Notes under the pieces: generated by a model | The model's input: the letters and a program-made list of their open reading frames with translations, nothing else | The model's database searches: none | Told to the model about the DNA's origin: nothing | Shown here: in pieces, positions 54,493-63,837 of the stretch | How the letters are laid out: every line of letters begins with the position of its first letter | Numbering within the stretch: the stretch's first letter is position 1 | Made by a program: the position numbers and the translations under genes | Assembly (NCBI GenBank): GCA_028679185.1 | Contig: JAJRBZ010000046.1 | Location: forward strand, 36,417 to 100,416 | Origin: Methanoregula sp. | GTDB lineage: Archaea > Halobacteriota > Methanomicrobia > Methanomicrobiales > Methanospirillaceae | Reading direction: 5' to 3' | Length of the DNA stretch: 64,000 nucleotides

Positions 54493-55139
54493 AAATCATG
54501 ATTATTGGATGTGGCAGGCAGGGTGCCGAACTGGCAAAGACCCTCAGCCTGAACGATTGTGATGTAACGGTAATGGATAATGACCAGACCGCTTTTGAAC
54601 GCCTTGGTCCTTCATTCATGGGGCAAATCATCCACGGGAATGGTCTTGACCGCGAGGTGTTATTAAAGGGAGGTATCGAACGGGCAGATGGTTTAGCCGC
54701 GCTGACATCGAGTGATGATATCAATATTATTGTGGCCCGGTTCGCTAGGCAGGTCTTCAAGGTCCCCCGGGTTGTTGCCCGCGTACACGATCCCCTTAAA
54801 GCCGAGATTTACCGGAGGCTCGGTGTGCAGACGGTCACCCCTGTTGCACTGGGAACCCAGCGGTTGGCCGAGCTGCTCACGTTTTCCCCGTTAGAACCGA
54901 TAAAAAGGCTGGGGAATGGGGAGGTCGGTATTGTTGAGACTGACGTCCCTCCGAATCTGGTCGGCCGGATGGTGAATGAGCTGACGGTTCCGGCCGGGAC
55001 CCAGGTGATTGCGATCACGCGGGGCGGTAAAACTTCTATACCGACGCTTGGCACGATCTTCCAGGACCATGACCTCATTCATCTTGCGGTCACAACGGAT
55101 GCCATGGACCGCTTAAAAACGTTGCTCGGAATGAGCTGA
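54489..55139 (+). CDS. TrkA/RCK potassium regulatory protein 1
   Basis: A 216-residue RCK protein: Rossmann N-domain with GCGRQGAELAKTL and an acidic partner VMDNDQ at the end of the second strand (NAD binding), followed by a TrkA-C domain (about 140-216). Such proteins gate K+ transporters or channels and often bind nucleotides, including c-di-AMP via the C-domain. It overlaps the P-type ATPase stop by four bases, so it is translated with the pump. No TrkH/KtrB gene is in the neighbourhood. Confidence 0.9.
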   Translation: MKIMIIGCGRQGAELAKTLSLNDCDVTVMDNDQTAFERLGPSFMGQIIHGNGLDREVLLKGGIERADGLAALTSSDDINIIVARFARQVFKVPRVVARVHDPLKAEIYRRLGVQTVTPVALGTQRLAELLTFSPLEPIKRLGNGEVGIVETDVPPNLVGRMVNELTVPAGTQVIAITRGGKTSIPTLGTIFQDHDLIHLAVTTDAMDRLKTLLGMS

Positions 55140-55151
55140 GGGGAGGACATT

Positions 55152-55835
55152 ATGAAGTATGTTCTTGTGGTCGGCGGGGGCAAGGTAGGCACATATCTTG
55201 CCTCCCTGTTGCTTGTTGACGGATATAATGTGAAGGTGATCGAAGGGTGCCGGGAGGAATTTCCGAGACTCCAGCAGGAGCTTCCGGCAGATGTGTGGGT
55301 TCAAGGAAACGGCACCGATCCCAGCGTACTTGAAGCCGCGGGTATCCGGGAAGCGGATGTCGTGGCGGCAGTCAGCAGGGCGGACGAGACCAATCTGGTG
55401 ATAACCAGTCTTGCCAAGTTCGAATTCAACGTGCCCCGCACTATTGCCCGGGTAAACATCCCGAAAAATGCGTGGTTATTCACACCAGAGATGGGCGTTG
55501 ATGTGGCACTGAACCAGGCTGACCTGATTGCACACCTGATTGCCGAGGAGATGTCGCTAGGGGATATGATGACGCTGCTCAAATTACGCAGGGGGCAGTA
55601 TTCCCTTGTGGCATACCGGGTTGACCCGAGGGCTGTTGCAGCCGGAAAACCTGTCCGGGAGCTCGACCTCCCTCATGAATGCGTGCTGACGGCCATCATC
55701 CGGGAAGGGAAGCTCATCATTCCCCGTGGCGAGACAGTGCTGAAGCAGGACGATGAAGTGCTAGCGCTCGTGCACATTTCACAGCTCGACCGGCTTGCAT
55801 CCCTGCTCAGAGGTCAGGGGAAAAATAAAGAGTAA
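55152..55835 (+). CDS. TrkA/RCK potassium regulatory protein 2
   Basis: A 227-residue second RCK protein with the same layout: GGGKVGTYLASLLLVDGY and the acid in VKVIEGCREE, then a TrkA-C domain (EDLP-like strand pattern around 145-220). It is clearly different from its neighbour and so not a recent duplicate. A short hairpin lies at its stop codon. Third gene of the ATPase operon. Confidence 0.9.
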   Translation: MKYVLVVGGGKVGTYLASLLLVDGYNVKVIEGCREEFPRLQQELPADVWVQGNGTDPSVLEAAGIREADVVAAVSRADETNLVITSLAKFEFNVPRTIARVNIPKNAWLFTPEMGVDVALNQADLIAHLIAEEMSLGDMMTLLKLRRGQYSLVAYRVDPRAVAAGKPVRELDLPHECVLTAIIREGKLIIPRGETVLKQDDEVLALVHISQLDRLASLLRGQGKNKE

Positions 55836-55861
55836 CCGCAACCGGGACTTATTACGGTTAC
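55832..55861 (+). terminator. Inverted repeat at the end of the ATPase operon
   Basis: GTAACCG at 55832-55838 (containing the stop) pairs perfectly with CGGTTAC at 55855-55861. No T-tract follows, so termination is uncertain; it may protect the 3' end. Confidence 0.35.
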
Positions 55862-56218
55862 GGTAATATCAAGGAAGAAAAGTCATTGAGTGGAGAGTCA
55901 GCAGTCTGATCATTTGCCTGTGACAAAGGCAGGATTTTACGGAGTGTAACATATCCAAAACTGGCCCGGGGTGCATAAACTGGCATAGGGTGAAATCGAC
56001 AGCTTCTCCTGTTGATAAGGAATCTCCTTCCGTGTGGTAACTGGTTGTGACGCACGGATGTTTTTCCTGGCGGGATAATGACAGAACTTTACTTTTTGAA
56101 CAATTTTTACAAAAGGCGGGGAATAATTATGGGATCTTCTACCTGTTTTCAAGACGCAAAGGTTCTCATGCTAGATTGAGGGCCGCAAAAAAAAAATTTC
56201 GATTTAATGATATAATGT
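55836..56218. other. Intergenic region before nrdJ
   Basis: No supported coding frame across 383 bp apart from the hairpin at its start. The last 25 bp before nrdJ hold an A-run and a TATA-like TTTAATGATATAA at 56203-56215, too close to the ATG at 56219 to serve it, which favours the downstream ATG at 56282. Confidence 0.55.
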
Positions 56219-57973
56219 ATGTTTAATACATCAGGTGCCCCAAAGACCCTTGGGAGAAAAAAAACAGCACGGGAATACCAGATGAACTCATCACAGGTTA
56301 CAGACAGCATCCTTTCAGCACGATACCTCAGGCAAGGTGAAAAAACGTTTGAGGATATCTGCCATCGTGTTGCATGGGCGCTTGCAGAAGATGAAGTCGA
56401 GGCTAAAATCTTTTTTGATGTCATGGTCTCCCTGCGGTTCTTACCTAACTCCCCGACGCTCATGAACGCCGGGACACATCTGGGGCAGCTTTCTGCATGT
56501 TTTGTCCTGCCGGTTCCGGATTCTATCAACGGTATCTTCGATGCCATGAAAAACGGTGCTATCATCCATAAGACCGGCGGTGGAACAGGGTATAATTTCT
56601 CACACATCAGACCACAAGGTTCCCGCGTGCGATCTACGGATGGAGTTGCTTCAGGTCCGGTATCGTTTATGGGAATCTTCAACGCAGCAACAGAAGTCAT
56701 CAGGCAGGGCGGTCGCCGCCGGGGAGCTAACATGGGGATCCTGAACGTCTGGCACCCCGATATCCTTTCATTCCTCTCTGCAAAAGCACGGGAAGGGGAT
56801 ATTGCCAATTTTAACATATCCGTCATGGTCGATGATAAATTCATGGAGCTCGTTTCCCGGAAAATGTATGACAGGATCTGGATCACCAGCCCGTATTCCG
56901 GTGAAACGATCACGGTCGGGCAGATCTGGTCAGGAATAGTGGGCGGGATCTGGAATACCGGGGAACCCGGATTACTTTTTTATGATGAAATAAACCGGCA
57001 CAACCCCGTTCCAGACTTTGGCATTATCGATACAACCAATCCCTGCGGCGAACAACCGCTGCTCCCGTACGAGAGCTGCGTTCTTGGCAGCATCAATCTC
57101 GCTTCCTGCATACGCAACGGGATCCTTGATGAGGATACACTGAATGAAACCGTGCGAACAGGTGTCCGGTTTCTTGATACGGTCATTGATAAAAATGTAT
57201 ATCCTATTCCGGAAATCGCAGAAGCAACAAAAAAAACCCGTAAGATTGGACTGGGCCTGATGGGAGTCCATGATGCCCTTCTTATGGTTGGGTTGCCATA
57301 TGACTCTGCTGAAGGCAGAGCCTGGTGTGAACATGTCATGCGGACTGTTACCGATACAGCCGTAGACGAATCACATTGTCGTGCGGAAAAAATCGGGGCC
57401 TTTCCGGCGTGGAAAGAGAGTATCTGGAAAGAGTTCCCACTAAGGAATGCAGCGCTGACCTCAATAGCTCCCACTGGAACTTTGTCCCTGCTTGCAGGGT
57501 GCTCAAGCGGTATCGAACCAGTCTTCTCATTTGCTTATACACGAAGAAACACCGTTGGTAAGACGTTTATTATTGTAAATCCGGTATTTCAGGCAGGTCT
57601 TGAAAAAACCCTGTCTGGTTCAGGATTGTCCAGATCAGAACAAAGAAAAAGGACAGAAGAAGCCATTAATCACGTCCATGAGCGGGGGACGATTCAGGAC
57701 CTGAACTGGCTCCCGCAGAAATTCAGGGCTCTCTTTAAAACTGCACTTGATATCCACTGGCGGGATCATATACTGATGCAGGCTGCTTTCCAGAAGCATG
57801 TCCATGCCTCTATCAGTAAGACCATTAATATGCCAAATACAGCAACGAGGGAGGAATGCGAGGAAGCACTTCTCATGGCATGGTCACATAAGCTGAAAGG
57901 TATAACTATTTACCGCGTCGGCAGCAGGCAAAATGTGGTCCTCACCCTTAAAGATGATACCGTACTGGATTAA
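56219..57973 (+). CDS. nrdJ: Adenosylcobalamin-dependent ribonucleotide reductase (class II)
   Basis: A 584-residue class II RNR that makes deoxynucleotides with coenzyme B12. Motifs: SACFVLPVPDS with the first redox cysteine, HKTGGGTGYNFSHIRPQGS, the radical-site NPCGEQPLLPYESC, ACSSGIEP-like GCSSGIEPVFSFAYTRR, and SISKTINMPNTAT. The protein ends soon after KGITIYRVGSRQ; most family members continue to a C-terminal cysteine pair (CPxC) for re-reduction, which is absent here. The start may be ATG at 56219 or, better placed behind the TATA box, ATG at 56282. In a strict anaerobe it would supplement a class III enzyme. Confidence 0.92.
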   Translation: MFNTSGAPKTLGRKKTAREYQMNSSQVTDSILSARYLRQGEKTFEDICHRVAWALAEDEVEAKIFFDVMVSLRFLPNSPTLMNAGTHLGQLSACFVLPVPDSINGIFDAMKNGAIIHKTGGGTGYNFSHIRPQGSRVRSTDGVASGPVSFMGIFNAATEVIRQGGRRRGANMGILNVWHPDILSFLSAKAREGDIANFNISVMVDDKFMELVSRKMYDRIWITSPYSGETITVGQIWSGIVGGIWNTGEPGLLFYDEINRHNPVPDFGIIDTTNPCGEQPLLPYESCVLGSINLASCIRNGILDEDTLNETVRTGVRFLDTVIDKNVYPIPEIAEATKKTRKIGLGLMGVHDALLMVGLPYDSAEGRAWCEHVMRTVTDTAVDESHCRAEKIGAFPAWKESIWKEFPLRNAALTSIAPTGTLSLLAGCSSGIEPVFSFAYTRRNTVGKTFIIVNPVFQAGLEKTLSGSGLSRSEQRKRTEEAINHVHERGTIQDLNWLPQKFRALFKTALDIHWRDHILMQAAFQKHVHASISKTINMPNTATREECEEALLMAWSHKLKGITIYRVGSRQNVVLTLKDDTVLD

Positions 57974-58046
57974 AATGCGACTAAAGAAAATCCTGTACTA
58001 ACCATAGACCTGCTAAAACAGCAATCCTCTAACTTTTCCCTTCATA

Positions 58047-58763
58047 CTACCAGTCCTTTTTCATCGCTTCTGTCTTCAGATGTTCCGGCATCAGCTCAAT
58101 TGCGTACCGCAAAGCGGTCCTTGGCATCGATTTTCTGTTTCGTATGACAAAATCGAAAACTTCTATCTGGTGCCTGCGGCTTGCCTCTTTTAATAGCCAC
58201 CCGTATCCCTTCTGCACTATATCATCGTTATCCGTCAGCAGCAGTTCAGCGATCTCCAGTACATCTGAAAGGAACTTTCCCCGCTTTGCCTGCACAATCA
58301 GAGATACTGCTGCCGCCCGGCGCATCCAGCGGTTATCCGACTGCGTCCAGCGCTTCAGTTCACCGATATATTCCGGGAATTTTTCAATGAAGTTCCCCAT
58401 TGTATGATTGCAGAAACTGTCACAGGCAGCCCAGTTGGAGATATATGAATCGATCCAATAACGGAATACGTAGAGGTCTTGTGGCTCGAATTGTTTTTTA
58501 AGATGTGGGATCCAGCTGGAAACGATAAATGCTTCTTCAAGGATACCGGATTGGTAGAGCTCCTCGCAGAGCCGGAAAATATCCTGTTTTTCCCTTGATT
58601 TAATATCAAGCCAGAATTTTCTGGCAATGGCTGTGACCATAGCGGTCTTTATACCATAACTCCGGATCTCCTCTTTGAAAAACCTATGAGAATTTTTCCG
58701 GATTGCTGGATCGGCGACATTCTTAAGCTCATTGCGGATGCGGGTGATGATATCGGCCGTCAT
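58047..58763 (-). CDS. AlkD-like DNA alkylation repair protein
   Basis: A protein of about 238 residues made of HEAT-like helical repeats, in the AlkD family of DNA glycosylases that excise alkylated bases. The AlkD catalytic region SNWAACDSFCNHTMG includes the aspartate; SDNRWMRRAAAVSLI follows. The frame is open to 58862, giving a lysine/arginine-rich extension of 33 residues unlike the family; ATG at 58763 starts the normal fold (MTADIITRIRNELK). Convergent with nrdJ. A non-catalytic HEAT protein is the alternative. Confidence 0.82.
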   Translation of the reverse strand: MTADIITRIRNELKNVADPAIRKNSHRFFKEEIRSYGIKTAMVTAIARKFWLDIKSREKQDIFRLCEELYQSGILEEAFIVSSWIPHLKKQFEPQDLYVFRYWIDSYISNWAACDSFCNHTMGNFIEKFPEYIGELKRWTQSDNRWMRRAAAVSLIVQAKRGKFLSDVLEIAELLLTDNDDIVQKGYGWLLKEASRRHQIEVFDFVIRNRKSMPRTALRYAIELMPEHLKTEAMKKDW

Positions 58764-59122
58764 TGAGGTACAGATTAGGTGCAGAGGGAGATGGGTATGG
58801 TGGTTACGTGATTGATTCTTCTCACCCCTTTGTCCCCGCTTTATTCTATTATGCCATCCCATCCTTACAATTCGAGATCCCTGGAGATAAGCAGGCTAAA
58901 ATCTCGGATCTCCAATAGGGTTATTGGTTGACCATCAATAAATGGGCTTTTTCCATGGTATTCATTTCCGTACACGTTGTGTCGGTTGACAGTATTGTCG
59001 GGTGTTCAGTAGTTCCGTTAATTTCCTTTCCCCCGCTCAGATTGCAGCAGAGTCCTGTATATCAACTGCCGGAATCTTTGCTTTTTAATCATTCAATGCG
59101 TCACAAAGAGAATGTATAAGGG
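58764..59122. other. Intergenic region between alkD-like gene and K+ channel
   Basis: About 360 bp without a supported gene. A 63-codon frame at 58928 has no ribosome binding site or clear motif. The 3' end contains the promoter of the channel gene. Confidence 0.5.
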
Positions 59123-59130
59123 TATTTATA
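59123..59130 (+). promoter_or_regulatory. TATA box of the K+ channel gene
   Basis: TATTTATA centred about 33 bp before the ATG at 59160, so the message would have a leader of only a few nucleotides. Confidence 0.5.
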
Positions 59131-59159
59131 CGATGAAGTTGTCAGATTCTCTCTTATAA

Positions 59160-60098
59160 ATGACTGATGCTGAATCGGGTCTGCAACCACATTGGTATGA
59201 TAAAATTCAGGGAAAGATCTATTTCCTTCTTGAATCCCCGGCGAACCATAACAAAGCCAGGAAATTTATCATTTATTTTATTGCAGTAATGATCCTGCTC
59301 AATGTCTTTGTAGTTATTCTTGAGACAAGACATGAACTTTTTATTGAGTATGGCTTCTATTTCACTATTTTTGACGTATTTACTGTAATGGTTTTCTCGA
59401 TTGAATATGCCCTCCGTGTCTGGGTCTGCGTCAGAAATCCAAAATATTCTTCGCCTGTGAAAGGACGGATCCGGTTTGCGTTATCACCATTGGCCCTTGT
59501 TGATCTGATCGCAATTACTCCGTTTTACCTCCCGTTGTTCATCCCGATAGAATTCCGCATGCTCAGATTACTCCGGTTATTGAGAATATTCCGGGTCCTC
59601 AGACTTGGAAGGTACTCAAATGCATTTGAAACATTTGCTGATGTCCTGAAGTCTAAAAAAGAGGAGATTGTTATCACCATAATCATGGCGGTAATAATCC
59701 TGATACTGGCATCGAGCGCCCTGTATGCAGTCGAGCGGGAAGCCCAGCCTGAAAAGTTTGCCAGTATCCCGGATGCTATGTGGTGGGCGGTGGTGACACT
59801 TGCTACAGTAGGTTATGGTGATGTGTATCCCATAACACCGCTCGGGAAATTCATCACTGCACTTGTAGCCCTTTCAGCTATCGGGCTGTTCGCTCTTCCT
59901 GCGGGTATCCTTGCCAGCGGATTTGCAGAGAGTTTCCAGAAAAAACGCACCATAAACAAGGATACAACTCTAATCTGCCCCCACTGCGGCACAGAATTCA
60001 CTATTCACGGCGATGTTGTACCGGACAGTTCCGGAAAAACCGGTTTACCCGTGAATGTCGCGCAAGAAAACAATAATGATGAAAACAACGGTGAATGA
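59160..60098 (+). CDS. Voltage-gated K+ channel (Kv-like)
   Basis: A 312-residue six-helix channel. Four voltage-sensor helices include S4 RMLRLLRLLRIFRVLRLGR (about residues 135-153) with arginines every third position. The pore has the K+ filter TLATVGYGDVYP and S6 ALPAGILASGFAESF. The cytoplasmic tail carries a half zinc-ribbon CPHCGTEF (about residues 278-285) followed by a polar Asn-rich end (NNNDENNGE); that metal-like pair is not usual for Kv channels. It stands alone between the nucleotide/repair genes and the YHS gene. Confidence 0.92.
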   Translation: MTDAESGLQPHWYDKIQGKIYFLLESPANHNKARKFIIYFIAVMILLNVFVVILETRHELFIEYGFYFTIFDVFTVMVFSIEYALRVWVCVRNPKYSSPVKGRIRFALSPLALVDLIAITPFYLPLFIPIEFRMLRLLRLLRIFRVLRLGRYSNAFETFADVLKSKKEEIVITIIMAVIILILASSALYAVEREAQPEKFASIPDAMWWAVVTLATVGYGDVYPITPLGKFITALVALSAIGLFALPAGILASGFAESFQKKRTINKDTTLICPHCGTEFTIHGDVVPDSSGKTGLPVNVAQENNNDENNGE

Positions 60099-60418
60099 TA
60101 TTCCATTATCAACTATATCGCTCTTTTCCAGCTGCTTTCCCGATACGCATTCCTTTTGTTTTAACAAAAAGATTGGGAGAAGCGATACATACTCTTCTGA
60201 CCCCATGCCATGGTCATACCCACTCATACTCCAATCTTTCCCGGCAACTCCTTTGCCCAGACTGTGATTGCGTCCCAGTCGCGGAAGTCGCCGGTCGGGA
60301 CTTTCAGAAGCGATATCAGGCTTCGCTCACCAAAGTTCATCTTGTTCTTGTGCAAAAAAGGCGACAACACTTAAGGGAATGAACACGATTTTAGTACAGA
60401 GGAAAGAGGTAAAATGCT
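60099..60418. other. Intergenic region between K+ channel and YHS gene
   Basis: No credible gene in 320 bp. GTCCC at about 60273 can pair with GGGAC at about 60298, enclosing GC-rich sequence (possible hairpin), but no promoter or T-tract defines a transcript. Frames through it lack start signals. Confidence 0.5.
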
Positions 60419-60601
60419 ATGGCTACCGATCCCGTCTGTCTGATGATAGTTGATGAAGATGATGCGAAATTCACCAGTATGTATAAAGACCAGAAGTATT
60501 ATTTCTGCTGCAACTGGTGCAAAAAGAATTTTGAAGAGAACCCGAAGAGATATTCGCGTATTTCCACCGATATCAGTGTCGACCTGAAAAACGTTTGCTG
60601 A
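60419..60601 (+). CDS. YHS-domain small protein
   Basis: A 60-residue protein that is almost entirely a YHS domain: DPVCLMIVDEDDAKF, then YYFCCNWCKKNFEENPKRY, where the three cysteines suit a metal site as in copper-handling P-type ATPases and other YHS proteins. GAGGTAAAATGCT places a GAGGT ribosome binding site before the ATG. No metal pump is adjacent. The role may be metal binding; that is inference. Confidence 0.85.
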   Translation: MATDPVCLMIVDEDDAKFTSMYKDQKYYFCCNWCKKNFEENPKRYSRISTDISVDLKNVC

Positions 60602-60851
60602 ACGGGATTTTTTAAAGACACCGGGAAATACTTCTTTTCCCGTTCGTCTGGTAAAAACTATTGATTGTTTCTGATACAACGAACGATATACCGTAACGGG
60701 AAACCGGATTTCTGAAAAATTATCATTTGTGATAGTGCTGCTTTCCGAATGACAGTTTGCCGATCTGTGCTGAACACCCCGCATCCTTATTCACAGGGTC
60801 ACCGGGCATTTCTGGATAAGCTGCAATAGCGATCCTAATCGTAGAGCGCAG

Positions 60852-60867
60852 ATAAAAAAGGAAAAAT
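60852..60867 (-). terminator. T-tracts after the pyrophosphatase gene
   Basis: On the minus strand, just after the hppA stop, the sequence reads AATTTTTCCTTTTTTATC: two T-runs that could end transcription. Confidence 0.45.
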
Positions 60868-60874
60868 TTTAGTT

Positions 60875-62962
60875 TCAGATAAACAGCGGGGCAAAGACCA
60901 CTGATACGATCGCCATCAGTTTTATCAGGATGTTGAGCGCCGGGCCGGCCGTGTCCTTGAAAGGATCACCAACGGTATCACCGGTGACTGCCGCCTTGTG
61001 GGCAGGTGAGCCCTTTCCGCCAAGGTGGCCCTGTTCGATGAATTTTTTCGTGTTGTCCCATGCACCGCCGGTATTTGCCATCATGACAGCAACGATAAAG
61101 CCGCTGGCGATCGAACCGACAAGGAGTCCGGCAAGCGCAGCAGTCCCAAGCAGAAGCCCGCAGAGAACCGGCGCAAGAATTGCCATGAGCCCCGGGATCA
61201 CCATCTGTTTGAGCGCGGCGTTGGTGGAGATCGTGATGCATGCATCATAGTCGGGCTCTGCCTTTCCTTCCATGAGCCCGGGGATCTCCTTGAACTGCCT
61301 ACGCACTTCCTGCACGATATCACCCGCTGCCTTGCCGACAGCGGTCATGGCAAACGAGCAGAAGAGGAAGGGGAGCATTGCACCGATCAGGACCCCGACA
61401 AAGACTATCGGGCTGAGGAGGTCAACAAGCGGGAGGCTGACTGCCTGCGTGTACGCGATGACGAGGCCGAGAGCAGTAAGGGCGGCACCCCCGATGGCAA
61501 AGCCCTTGCCGATCGCTGCGGTTGTGTTTCCGACAGCATCAAGGGTGTCCGTGATCTCCCGGACGCTCTTATCCTGGTGGGACATCTCTGCAATACCACC
61601 GGCATTGTCCGCAACCGGGCCGTATGCGTCAACAGAGAGGGTGATCCCAAGTGTTGCGAGCATACCGACACCGGCAATTGCCACCCCGTACAGCCCCGCC
61701 TGCTGTGCGGAGACAAGGATTGCAACTGCGACAATGAGCACAGGAAATACCGTGCTCTCAAATCCCACGGCAAGACCGGTGATAATGGCGGTTGCTGCCC
61801 CGGTCTCCGTGGATTTTACAATCCGCTGGGTTGGTGAACGGTCATAGGACGTGTAATATTCGGTTACAAGCCCGATCAGGAATCCTGCAAACAATCCTGC
61901 AACGGTGGCAATAAATACCCCGACATAGAGTTGTCCGAGAAGTATGACGACAAGGAAATACGTGGCAATCGCGGTGATGATCAGGCTGGCAAACGTGCCC
62001 GCGTTGAATGCCTTGTGGATTGCGCTGCTCTCGTTCTTGGAACTCCTGACAAAGAATGAACCGATAACGGAGGCGACAATTCCCACAGCAGCAATCAGCA
62101 GCGGGAGGAGGACAAGGTTCATGACACCGGCTGCGTCCGGAACGACATTGATTGCGGAACCAAGTGTCAGGTTGATGGTGCTCATCAGGTTCTCGGTCTT
62201 TGCTGATGCAATCATGACCGCGACAGAAGCCCCGATCAGCATGGATGCAACAATGGATCCGACATAGGATTCATACAGGTCGGCACCCATGCCGGCGATA
62301 TCGCCCACATTATCCCCGACATTGTCGGCAATAACCGCGGGGTTGCGGGGGTCATCTTCCGGGATCCCTGCCTCTACCTTTCCGACAAGGTCAGCACCGA
62401 CATCAGCGGCTTTCGTGAAGATCCCGCCGCCCACACGGGCGAAAAGGGCAATCGAACTTGCGCCAAGGGAGAATCCCGAAAGAATATTGATCACTTCGTA
62501 AATACCGACAGTCGTGAAGGTATCAACGACATAAAAAACAACTGACAGCCCGAGCAGCCCGAGCCCGACGACTGTCAGCCCCATGACCATGCCGCTGGAG
62601 AACGAGACACGGAACGCTTTTGCCATACCCTCTCGTGCGGCATTGGTTGTGCGGACATTTGCCATGGTCGCTGCAGTCATACCGATATACCCGGCTGCTG
62701 CCGAGAGTGCAGCGCCAACCACAAAACACCCGGCAGTCAGGGGGTTAATTGCGATGGCGAGGATAATCGCCATGACCACAACAAAGATCGTGATAGCGGT
62801 ATACTGGCGCTTCAGATACACCATTGCCCCTGTGTGTATCGCCGCAGCAATTTTCTGCATCAGTTCGGTACCGGTACCCTCTTTTTTCATACTGAAAAAA
62901 GAAAGAGCTGCAAAAAGCAACCCGATAATGGCACAGATCGGTGCAATCATCAACAAATCCAT
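60875..62962 (-). CDS. hppA: Membrane-bound ion-pumping pyrophosphatase, K+-dependent, probably Na+-type
   Basis: A 695-residue membrane pyrophosphatase with about 16 helices that couples PPi hydrolysis to ion export. Hallmarks: [23 protein letters not shown] (substrate-binding), [18 protein letters not shown], and [17 protein letters not shown] at the end. The K+-site residue in [14 protein letters not shown] is alanine, as in K+-dependent enzymes (K+-independent ones have lysine), and ADLYESYVG has the glutamate common in Na+-pumping members. ATG at 62962 has GGAGG about 12 bases upstream; the frame is open to a TTG at 62992. Expected role: maintain the sodium gradient used by methanogens. 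Confidence 0.95.
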   Translation of the reverse strand: MDLLMIAPICAIIGLLFAALSFFSMKKEGTGTELMQKIAAAIHTGAMVYLKRQYTAITIFVVVMAIILAIAINPLTAGCFVVGAALSAAAGYIGMTAATMANVRTTNAAREGMAKAFRVSFSSGMVMGLTVVGLGLLGLSVVFYVVDTFTTVGIYEVINILSGFSLGASSIALFARVGGGIFTKAADVGADLVGKVEAGIPEDDPRNPAVIADNVGDNVGDIAGMGADLYESYVGSIVASMLIGASVAVMIASAKTENLMSTINLTLGSAINVVPDAAGVMNLVLLPLLIAAVGIVASVIGSFFVRSSKNESSAIHKAFNAGTFASLIITAIATYFLVVILLGQLYVGVFIATVAGLFAGFLIGLVTEYYTSYDRSPTQRIVKSTETGAATAIITGLAVGFESTVFPVLIVAVAILVSAQQAGLYGVAIAGVGMLATLGITLSVDAYGPVADNAGGIAEMSHQDKSVREITDTLDAVGNTTAAIGKGFAIGGAALTALGLVIAYTQAVSLPLVDLLSPIVFVGVLIGAMLPFLFCSFAMTAVGKAAGDIVQEVRRQFKEIPGLMEGKAEPDYDACITISTNAALKQMVIPGLMAILAPVLCGLLLGTAALAGLLVGSIASGFIVAVMMANTGGAWDNTKKFIEQGHLGGKGSPAHKAAVTGDTVGDPFKDTAGPALNILIKLMAIVSVVFAPLFI

Positions 62963-63309
62963 TTTTCTCAGACCCTCCAGTTGGAATCCCAAATAACGCT
63001 CAAAAATTTTAACACCAGTAATTTAACATTAATCCTTAAAAACCAGTCGCAATTTGCTGGATCCACAAAAAAATTCACATTCTCAAAATTAGGTTCAGCT
63101 GCAGACTGGCATGCCGGGTATCGCTGTCACATTCTGAACAGTGACAAAAACGCACTTTTTAATATCGAACATGATAAATCATTAAGAATTATGGTGGCGT
63201 TACAGTGTTCCTGACCAATTCTGATGGTGACAGTATCCTGAAATCAAGCGAACGGTTTTTGCCCAGTGAGGCTGAAAATACACTTTCTGGACAACGGTAG
63301 GGTGAATCT
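62963..63309. other. Divergent intergenic region between hppA and mnhE
   Basis: A 347-bp region with AT-rich promoter-like sequence near hppA (for example, minus strand GTTTTTAAGGATTAATG) and one possible small plus-strand frame at 63205-63300. No other feature recognised. Confidence 0.5.
63205..63300 (+). CDS. Possible small ORF before mnhE (speculative)
   Basis: GTG at 63205, with GGTGG seven bases upstream, opens 31 codons (residues such as FLTNSDGDSILKSSERF) and ends at TAG nine bases before the mnhE start. It is hydrophilic and unlike any family I recognise. Its closeness to mnhE and ribosome binding site make a leader peptide possible, but it may be chance. Confidence 0.2.
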   Translation: MFLTNSDGDSILKSSERFLPSEAENTLSGQR

Positions 63310-63837
63310 GTGATCGCATTTCTTGTAACTGCGGGTATGGCATTTCTACTGTACCTGGTATTAACTGCCGGCTCAGGCAGTATCGGGGTGTGGTCGTATT
63401 CTGAACTTGTCATGGGTGCCTTGCTTGCACTGATTACCGGTCTGATAGCACGAAAATTCCTGTGCAGGTCAGATAGCTACCGGCTTCTTTCCCCCGGCCG
63501 GTTATTGCTTCTGTTGGTCTATGTACCTGTGCCCTTCTTTATTGAGCTTACAAAAGCCAACCTTGATGTTGCATACCGGGTCATTACCATGAAGATCAGG
63601 CCGGGCATTATCAGGGTTCATTCAGGACTGAAGACCGATCTGGGCATCTTCATGCTGGCAAACTCGATCACCCTGACCCCGGGCACACTCTCTGTCGGAA
63701 TTGATGAAAAGACAAATGATCTTTTCATTCACAATATCAACGTTGGTGTGGGGGACGAGAAGAAAGAAATAATTGAAAGCACCGAGCTCTTCGGGCTTGT
63801 AAACCTCCCCGCATGGATACGGAGGATTGCCGAATGA
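63310..63837 (+). CDS. mnhE: Mrp/Mnh antiporter subunit E
   Basis: A 175-residue MnhE/MrpE protein: two N-terminal helices, then the typical VYVPVPFFIELTKANLDVAYRV segment and a soluble end with NSITLTPGTLSVGID. It is an accessory subunit of multi-subunit Na+/H+ antiporters of the Mrp type. GTG start at 63310 with GGGTGA about eight bases upstream. The stop (ATGA) overlaps the mnhF start. Confidence 0.93.
   Translation: MIAFLVTAGMAFLLYLVLTAGSGSIGVWSYSELVMGALLALITGLIARKFLCRSDSYRLLSPGRLLLLLVYVPVPFFIELTKANLDVAYRVITMKIRPGIIRVHSGLKTDLGIFMLANSITLTPGTLSVGIDEKTNDLFIHNINVGVGDEKKEIIESTELFGLVNLPAWIRRIAE

Noticed and set aside
58764..58862. 33-residue basic N-terminal extension of the AlkD-like protein
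   Set aside because: Not family-like; ATG at 58763 begins the normal fold, although the upstream start cannot be excluded.
60095..60382. 95-codon frame downstream of the K+ channel
   Set aside because: Starts inside the end of the channel gene, no ribosome binding site, mixed composition and no recognised motif.
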